Part shown: in pieces, positions 56,315-64,000 of the stretch | Position numbering within the stretch: position 1 is the stretch's first letter | Layout of the letters: each line of letters starts with the position of its first letter | Source: Silene latifolia | Lineage: Eukaryota > Streptophyta > Magnoliopsida > Caryophyllales > Caryophyllaceae | DNA length: 64,000 nt | Assembly: GCF_048544455.1 (NCBI RefSeq) | Contig: NC_133538.1 | Span: forward strand, 438,896,311 to 438,960,310 | Direction of reading: 5' to 3' | The notes under the pieces: model-generated | Seen by the model: the letters and a program-made list of their open reading frames with translations, nothing else | Databases searched by the model: none | Told to the model about the DNA's origin: nothing | Made by a program: the position numbers and the translations under genes

Positions 56315-59300
56315 CTGTCCTTTCTTTTATGTTTCTAATTCAACTATGGTATTTTGATACAAAGTTGTGATAATGTATCCCCTTTTTTATTGTAAATAGG
56401 GCCTCCTCCAAGCAAAGACAAAGGAAAGGAAAAGCAAGCTTGAGAAATCATCAAGGAGCTAGGAGTAGCTACCAATGAAGCTTGACTTTTATTATTGTCT
56501 TATTTTAAGTTGTGTTTTGGATTTTTAGAACTATTTTGATTTCCGTGTTCGACGTGGAAATGGTTGATCCTTTCTAAACAATGGTTGTATTTTGGATTAT
56601 GGTGGCTTGGTTTGCAACCCAAGTCACTCCTTTTATCGTATTTGTTTGTTCTAAAAATTCGTCTTTATATGCTTGCACATAGAAACATATGATCATCTAC
56701 TTAAAGTGATCCAATAGACAACTATAATGATGGGATTCATTATATGTCCACAAGCTTAAGGCTTGTGTATGATCAATTATAAAGTGATGTTGAGTTGATG
56801 AACTCTCCTAAAGGAATGTCAATTACCAAGTACACTCATCAAATCTAAAAACTATTAGTCAATCTATGAGATAGTCCTCCTTCTACTTCAAAATCATTAT
56901 TTGTGTCTCATAAGCTATCTTTGAATATCTAGTGTATTTATTCTAAAGATAGAGTGGGAGAAAAATGAAGACACAAAGAATAATTTGTATACTTGAGTAA
57001 ATGAGATCTACGAAAGAAAGAATGATTTGTATACCTAAATAGATAATATACACTAATAGATGAGATCTATGGTCTCGAATAGATGAGATCTACATGACAA
57101 AAGAGACCAAGTGAAGTAATCAAAAGAATATGTTCTTAAGATAACTACACGAGGAGACCAAAAAAAAGTTTTGAAAGAAAGTTTTGAAAGAGAATGACTA
57201 AAGATAAGTGTCTACAAGAGATTTTGCTAGCTTATGACCTAGATATAAGTAGAGTTTCAATATTGATATTTACTTAAGAGCCTAAATGAAACAAAGTTGC
57301 ATCCTTGAATATAAATGAGATTTATGATTAAATGTTGCAAAGAAAGATATGCCGATATCTACGAAAGCTGAGTTAATTGTTAACCACGCTAGGGTCATTA
57401 CTTAACCTCATTATGAAAATGAAATGGTTAAACCTCCTTCCGAAAAAGGGGTATTTTGAGAAGGACGTATATTAAATGGAATTTCACATTTAAATAATGA
57501 CATTGCTACGCATCATTATAAAAATGAATGAGTTAGAGATTAAAATCTCTTTCCATAAGTTTAAGATTTAAATCTCTTCAAAATAGGTATTTTGAAAGGA
57601 TATGAAGAGAACATATATGCTTTTAATCTTAATGACTTGGCAAAGCAAAATGTATTTCAATTCTTGAAATATTTCGATTGAGTAGTCAATTACGAAACAT
57701 GTGGAATTGAGTGGGAGTTTGAAATTATCATGTGAAGACATGAAATTTAGTGGGAGAAATCATCTTGTAAAATTTATAACTCATTACTCATTGAGAATGA
57801 CGAGCTAGTACTATCTTCACAAAGAAGTATTTGAGTTTTCAATTCTGGATGAAAATGGACCGTGATGAATCCAATCACATCATGGGATGTTGGATAAGTA
57901 TTGAGATATACACATCAAATCAACGAGAAACATAGGTCATTCAATGAACCTAAGAATGGTTGATCACATGATTAAAAATTACTAATGTTTCCGCCATTAG
58001 AATAATCATGCACATGTCCAATAATGAATCATATGTTTAAGAGCATGATGACTCATTGGTAAGCCATAGAAGAATAGTCATGAATTCTCGAGGAGAACTA
58101 ATGAGCTATTCTAGTGTTTGACAGAACACTCTGTTATGTGACAAGAAGTTGCACATATTGAAGTTCGAAAACGCGTAAGGATTTATGAAGATCCTAAGCT
58201 AATTAAGCTTAAAGAGAAATAAGAAGTTTGAAAGATACTTAGTTATAGTAAGAAGTTACTCAAACTAGTATTTTCTAATATGCTAGGACTTATGAGAAGT
58301 GCTAGGCTAATTGTCTTGACAATTGTTGTAAGACCCTAAAAAACGTATACCTAGTGCATTGCGAGTTGGTAGAACACTTGACCAGTGCAAGTTATATTAT
58401 CCACCACAATTCGTTGGTTATGTGATAAATAACAAGAAAGTTCTTTCAAGATAAAGAACCTAAACCTAGGTTGGGAACCTAGATGTGTACTTGGTAAGGT
58501 TCATGCTATGAGAGATAACATGAATATAAAGGAAAGTGCAATACGAAAGGTATGAACACATGGACACATGGTATGTTAAACTTTTATTGCAATCAACAAG
58601 TGTTTTCACACTTATATACATCAGAAGGTAGTAATATGGTATTGCCTACCCGAATATGATGTCCACATTTGTCGTTTGAGTTATTATTAACTCACCTTAT
58701 ACTTTGTTACATCCAAACGGGTTGTAGAGACAATTGAACCCCGTTAAAGTGAACACGGATTAACATTGTATTCGCCCATAGTCACTTACATGAGGTGACG
58801 TCTCGAAGTGACTAGAGTGTGATGCGATTGATGGCAAGTTCAAGTGCCATGGAGTCATGTGAGATGACTAGTCGATCACATAGGCAGACTGTTAGGAACA
58901 CTTTGTCGGGCCTTATGACCGCTTATAGAGTTCTGGCAAATTTATATAGCCTGGTCGTGGCGATAGCTACTATAGTATTCTAATGAGTCGATTCTTTTGA
59001 CTAAAGACTGTTCGCCTAAGGTGGCACAGTTTCAGAATAACTTTAATTTATGTTACTACGACCTTCGTAAATGGGGTCAAATGGGCATATTTTGGGTTAT
59101 GATGGCTGTGGCTAGTTGAAGGGAATAAGTGCGATAGGAATTGTCCACCCCTTGTCAGGGTTATAACAATATCTCAAGGCCTCGAGGAGTAATGAACTGA
59201 AAATGCGTGGCCACGCTCAGAAAGTATCTATGGTAGATAATTCCGGTCAATCAGTTATTCTCCAGATCGAGGAAATCACTCTCGATATGATCACTTGCAA

Positions 59301-59380
59301 GTACGACCTGAAAGACACCTTGCATTGAGTGGGAGATAGTAATAGGACAAGAGAATTGGTGACGCACACTTGTCGAGGAC
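56315..59380 (+). other. Non-coding 3' region of the gag-only element
   Basis: About 3 kb with no pol domain in any frame. It contains AGTCGATTCTTTTGACT (58986-59002), shared as reverse complement with the 3' region of the minus-strand copia element at 4860-4876, with further loose similarity around it. Many short words such as GAGATCTA recur between 57000 and 57080. Confidence 0.65.
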
Positions 59381-59390
59381 AAGTGGGAGA
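59381..59390 (+). promoter_or_regulatory. Polypurine tract of the gag-only element
   Basis: AAGTGGGAGA lies one base before the 3' LTR, the same core as the PPT of the copia element. Confidence 0.85.
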
Positions 59391-59391
59391 T

Positions 59392-60671
59392 TGTTGGAAT
59401 ATGTGTCCTCCGACAATAATGCGATCGACAACTGGCCGATCATAATGATCACATGTTTAAGTCTCATTTTAAAGAATACATTTGGGAAGTATTTTTACTG
59501 TCAACTGGTCCACACATATCGGTAATGATTGGCTGACTAGAGTTTGACATTACTGTCGTGCGACGGTGGTGATCAGTTGATCCCCTTAGGTCATACCTAA
59601 AGGGTAACACTCTTAATTGATTATTTAATTGATCGTATGTCGATACGGGTTAATTAAATTGCTTAAAATTGACGGACGATTTTGTGAGTATTATTGACGT
59701 ATCTTATTGTAATTCGATTAAATAAGATACGGTCTAAGTAATCAAATTGTTTTATTACTTAGATGAAATTATTGTTTATGGAAACAATTGAAACGGAATG
59801 AATAAATTATTATAAATACAGAATGTTGTAATTTACGATTCGAAAACCCATTACGGTACAAGTAATTATGAATTACTAGGTTAATTTTATAAGTGACATA
59901 TTTTATTAATATGTTGATTTTTAATTGTTAAAAATACATTTTATACACATAATGTCATGGAACATGTTACATGTGACAAATTGACAAATAAATTGTAAAA
60001 TGGACTTTCCATTTTACAATTTATGTACCGAAAATATATGGGGAGGGTTGGGGTTTGTATTATGTTTTATGTTATATAAGAAGCATAATCATTAAACCTA
60101 ATTTATAGCCATGCACACCTAGTTGCTTTTGTGAAGAGTATCTTAGCCATGCATTGACCCTTGCCACCCCCCAACCCGATTTTCCCTAGAGAAAAGGCCA
60201 AGGGTTTCTACAATTTATATTGATACATACACTAAGATATTCACTAGTGTATTATTCATTCTTTTACACAACCAAAACTTAGAGAAGTTTAGAGAGAAAA
60301 ATACTCATATATTTCCTTCCTCTTGGCCGAAATTACTAGAGACAAAAACAAATATTTTGGATCAATTTTAGTAAGATTAATATTACTCTAATTCTAATAA
60401 TATTAGTCTTTTAAGAGGTTATCTTGGGTATTCATCTTTGGAAGAGATTCTAAGTTTGAATCTTTGTTCATCCATATAAGGAAAGCTCAAAAATAAGTAA
60501 GAAGGAGATCTTACTTGTGCCCTTTAATCCGAAATTCCATAGTAAGAAAGACGATTTCTTATCTATTCTTATTTAAGTTTGCATGCATAAGATCTAGTTT
60601 TTAATTTTATGACTAAATTAAAATATCACATATATGAATATGTTATATTAATGAGATTAATAATTATAACA
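59392..60671 (+). repeat. 3' LTR of the gag-only element
   Basis: 1280 bp copy of 51895-53175 with scattered substitutions, for example near 59426, 59473 and 60350. Confidence 0.93.
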
Positions 60672-60765
60672 GAAACGATGTTAGAGATGTTCGGAGTCGC
60701 CACCAAGCAATTGTGGGATGCATGGAAACCATTTGAATCCACTTTATACTGATGGAGAAGGTCGT

Positions 60766-62636
60766 TGTCCGCCATCAAACACATTTATACCCAACTACTA
60801 GCATAGCAAGCAAGTCGGGGTCGATCCATGGGACGGGGGTACTCAAATTGTTCAATCTAATTGTAGTTGTGCTTGGCCGGGGTTGTCACAATTGTAATGA
60901 GTTGATGATTCTAATCTAATAAAAGCAATGGAAAGTAAACAAGCAATAAAAGGAAGGATGTAAACAAATGACTAAAAGTGCTAGGATATCATGGGTTCAT
61001 AGGGATTCATGGGAGTTGATCATATAAACATGTTCTCAATTATATGCAAGCACTTATTGTTGTGATGGGATCGAGTTGGTGTATAAGCTTACAATTCCTA
61101 AGAAGGTTTGGGTCCCGGAGCCGAATCGATTAGATTGTACAACACCTACAAGTCGACTTAATCCTTCCTATTCAACATTATGCATGGTCTAATGAGGCTT
61201 GAGGTGGTTTATAAGCTTACAAGCCTCATTGAATAGATAGGTGATGGGTAAAAAAATGTAAGGATTCATAGACTCGCATTTCATCAAACATAACATGTGC
61301 ATAAGTTAACAACAAGCAAGCAAATAAATTATGAAAACATATTAGATTAAGCATTAATCATTTTCCATATTTGTTTCCCCTAATTCCCCATTAATCCTAG
61401 CTAGAAGACTACTCACTCATTATCAAGTTCAACATGCTAATAAGGTTGTCAATCATATTAATAAAGCAAAACATGATGAATAAATGAAAGTGATTAACAA
61501 TAATTAAACAAGGATAAAGAGAATTATCCTATGAAGATGATTCCAAATAATAAAGCAAAGAATAATAGAAGAAAACTTGATTGATTGATGAAGGGTTATC
61601 AATTCTCCAATAATAACCCAATAATCTTCAATTACCCAATAATAAACTTGAATTACTCAATAATAAACTTGAACAATAATTAAGGAAAGATTAATGTGTA
61701 ATTTTGTGGAAATATTAAAGGATAATCTATTCTAATCTACTCCTAATCTAATCTAAAAACTTGGTGCTTAGCTAAGTCATACAATGGGGTATATATAATG
61801 GTACATCATTAGGTTAAGCAAGGGTAGATTAGTAAATAACATTGCTAAGTGTTGAGTAGGGAATTGCAAGTCTCTAGGGAGATGCGCATATCCTAGGACT
61901 GGGATGCTCATCCTGAGTTTGGGATGCGCGGATCCACAAACAGACTATGATGAAAATGGCAAAGCAGCTCGGGACGCGCGGATTGGTCTCGGGACGCGCG
62001 GATCTCGGGACAGCTTGTCTATTTGACCTCGGATTGGAAAACGGACGTCATTTCCTCATCCGGACTCCTATTGGAGTGATTTAAAAGTCTAGACCACTTG
62101 ATTTTTCGACGCCGTTTCATCTAGCATACTTTTAAAGCCATAAAGTCAAGTCTAGGTTTGGTTATGAGCAATTTCTTCTTATAATGGCTCCCTTCTCGTC
62201 ATCCTTGCTTTTAAGCCTATGATCCTTCTATATACTCTTTATTCCTACATACTTGGTCATCATTCTTGCCTCCTCTTCATACTAGTCCATCCAATATCGT
62301 CAACAAGCTTCCAAATATGCAGGGGAGACTACATCCTTGGTCATCACTCTTGACTAGGCCTTAATCCATGGGTCAAAGGATACTAGCATGACACATCCTA
62401 GGGTGTTTTGGAAGCATTCTAATGAGCAAAGTCTTAAGAATAAAAAGTATCTACAAGGGCTTTATATACACTTGTTAAGTTTCCCAAACAGATGTTTTCA
62501 CAAATTTTTTCCTAAATGCAACTACATGCCATGATGCAACTAACATTTAGACAACCTAATGCAAATGTTTCTATCAACTAGTATGCCATATAAACTACAT
62601 GAAACTCCTATGATTACATTGGTTTGTACCGCATCA
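60766..62636 (-). repeat. Athila-like LTR with a GGGACGCGCGGAT cluster (probable)
   Basis: The start region contains 'GTCGGGGTCGATCCATGGGA', comparable to the 'GTCAGGTCGATCTCC' part near the same end of the Athila-type LTR at 13067. The end is placed at ACCGCATCA, the reverse complement of a TGATGCGG start. Length is about 1.9 kb. There is no PBS on its left and no TSD, so it is a 3' or solo LTR and both edges are tentative. Confidence 0.5.
61880..62010. repeat. GGGACGCGCGGAT motif cluster
   Basis: Three good copies (GGGATGCGCGGATC, CGGGACGCGCGGATT and CGGGACGCGCGGATC) at 61920-62003 plus two weaker ones upstream (GAGATGCGCATAT and GGGATGCTCATCC). It lies in an Athila-like LTR, where related LTRs have CTCGATCGAG arrays. 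Confidence 0.8.
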
Positions 62637-63317
62637 ACCAAAATAAAGCCACATAGTCATTAACATAGAGAGGAAAAAGGATATTTGGAAAGATCATACC
62701 ATGCGGTCTTCATATTCCTCATGCCTCGGATGTGGCGTAGTCGATCAATGTGATATAAGGACAACAAACACAAGTATATACACAATATACAATTCTATAC
62801 TACAAAGGAATGAACATGTTTTTGGATTTTTAAATTTTTAAATTTATATGGTTTTTGTTTTTATGAAATTAAAGAACATATTTTTGGGATTTTCGAAATT
62901 TTTCAATTTTTTTATGCATTTTTGAATATAAATTCTCATCCCCCACTTTATTTTTGACATTGTCCTTAATGTACATGTAGGAACAGGAGTGAAAAAGAAA
63001 TACATGTTTTTGGATTTTTGATTTTATGGAAATTGAAGTACAAATGCAATGATATGATATGGATGCATGCTCTAACTAAATGCAATTCTATATGACATAT
63101 ATAATAAATGAATGCAATCTAAACTATACTAAATGATGCATGTTTTCTAGTAAACTATGATCACCTATGATCAAACCTCCCCAAACCGATTTAAACACTA
63201 TTTCTAGTGTAGGAGAAATGAGGTTGGGTCGTTAGTGACTATGCATGAATGCAAATTTAACTATATGCAACTAACTATATGAGATATGTGGGATATATTT
63301 CAATGCAAATTATACTA
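62637..63317 (-). other. Probable Athila-type 3' internal non-coding DNA
   Basis: Read on the minus strand it has 'GGACAATGTCAAAAATAAAG' followed by TGGGGGATGAG, wording typical of the post-pol region of Athila-type elements. No coding domain. A/T-rich homopolymer stretches lie at 62820-62930. Confidence 0.5.
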
Positions 63318-64000
63318 TGATGCGTGTATTTTATATAAGGTTTTTACCTTATTTTTACACGCATTTCTGTGTTGTTTACGTGGCATCAAGCTACAAATGC
63401 CCCGAATAGTCTACTTTGGTTTGTCTTGTGTAAATTGCAGGTACGGACCAGAAAGGAGCAAAATCGAGCCTAAACTTGTCCCATTCGCGTGCATTTTGGA
63501 GAATAAGGAGTCGGAGCCTGGAATCCATCACTTAGAGATGCGTGAAATAACCTCGGAAGGCGCCAAGGAGTCCATACGTGCTAATATAGCTCGATCGACC
63601 AGTTTTGCTACACTATTTGGTCGATCGAATGCTTTATCCATCAAAGAATCACTCGATCGAGCTATTCTGTTATTCGATCGAAATAGCTGATATAAGGAGT
63701 ACTCGATCGAACTCCATTTCTATTCGATCGAGAGGAATTTCAAGATTTGTCCTCGATCGAGTGGCTTCATTTCACTCGATCGAGAGACTTCGTGTTTTAT
63801 GCATGTTTTTGCCTATTTTCGAGTTGGGCTTTGTAATTTAGAAATAAATTTGGTTAGCAGTATGACACTTACTTCCTCCTCTCTCTTCTCCCTTACTTTG
63901 AGACTCTCTTCTCTATTCTCTATACTCTTCTCTTAGAACCCTAATTGGGATTGGACTACTTGTAATCGGTACTTTACTCTTTTCTTAATCTTAATCTTAT
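63318..64000 (+). repeat. Athila-type LTR, cut by the window edge
   Basis: Starts TGATGCGTGTATTTT and shares blocks with the minus-strand LTR at 13067-14570 (for example 'GCCCCGAAT', 'CTACTTTGG'). It is in the opposite orientation to that LTR. The CTCGATCGAG array at 63589-63785 lies 270-470 bp from the start, as in the other LTR. The rest is beyond the window. Confidence 0.65.
63589..63785. repeat. CTCGATCGAG palindrome array 8 (Athila-type LTR)
   Basis: Eight copies or near copies in 197 bp. The inner CGATCG is intact in all of them, while the flanking bases vary more than in the Tekay arrays. Confidence 0.9.

Larger units (their letters stand above)
51895..60671 (+). mobile_element. Gag-only LTR retrotransposon, copia-related (TR-GAG-like)
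   Basis: 8777 bp with LTRs 51895-53175 and 59392-60671, a PBS-like site after the left LTR and PPT AAGTGGGAGA before the right LTR. The only coding domain is gag at 55419-56314. No protease, integrase or RT is seen in the remaining 3 kb. Gag resembles that of the copia element at 3387-12204. No clean 5-bp TSD is seen: the flanks are CGAAT at the left and GAAAC at the right, sharing only GAA. Confidence 0.85.

Noticed and set aside
51890..60676. A 5-bp target-site duplication for the gag-only element
   Set aside because: The flanks CGAAT and GAAAC share only GAA, which is not enough to call a duplication.

Overview
The window is plant nuclear DNA, most likely from a eudicot. It carries one recognisable host gene, a plastid aspartate kinase with 12 plant-type exons. 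Almost everything else is transposable elements: LTR retrotransposons of the Athila/Tat, Tekay chromovirus and copia lineages, a CACTA element, a SINE, Stowaway and Tourist-like MITEs, and Helitron-type ends. A member of the Caryophyllales would fit the repeat style, but the sequence alone does not prove this. I see no rRNA gene, functional tRNA gene or CRISPR array.

Layout. 1-14570: a partial, minus-strand Athila-type Ty3 element (gag-protease, PBS, 5' LTR). Its gag is split by a complete but decayed copia element (3387-12204, TSD AAGTA). 14571-19250: a Ty3 LTR-like stretch carrying a non-autonomous CACTA element (15958-17618, TSD ATA), then a long CT/TA microsatellite. 19957-20548: a SINE (TSD TAGCTAACCAA) and a Stowaway MITE. 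20874-36416 (minus): the aspartate kinase gene, encoding 555 aa with an open frame. Its introns hold a Stowaway MITE (21759-21957), a 6.0-kb Tat-type element (22375-28369, TSD AATAT) and a Tourist-like MITE (30890-35047) that is itself split by a 3.9-kb non-coding LTR element (31001-34885, TSD ATTGA). 36938-37223: a second Tourist-like MITE upstream of the gene. 38482-46770: a full-length but frameshifted Tekay-type chromovirus (TSD AATAA). 46865-49829: Helitron-type 3' termini, a probable hAT-type element and a near-perfect foldback. 51895-60671: an LTR element that encodes only gag. 60766-64000: two Athila-like LTRs and some internal sequence.

How the parts relate. The kinase gene stays open across 15.5 kb because all large insertions are intronic, and both LTR elements lie antisense to it. 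The gag-only element shares gag similarity and a 3' non-coding motif with the copia element at 3387-12204, which suggests a non-autonomous partner of that family. The most striking unexplained signal is the palindrome CTCGATCGAG. It recurs in loose arrays of about 4 to 12 copies in elements of different superfamilies (Athila-type LTRs, Tekay LTRs and leader, copia leader, and the coding region of an Athila-type gag). Other LTR families in the window carry their own short-motif arrays instead.
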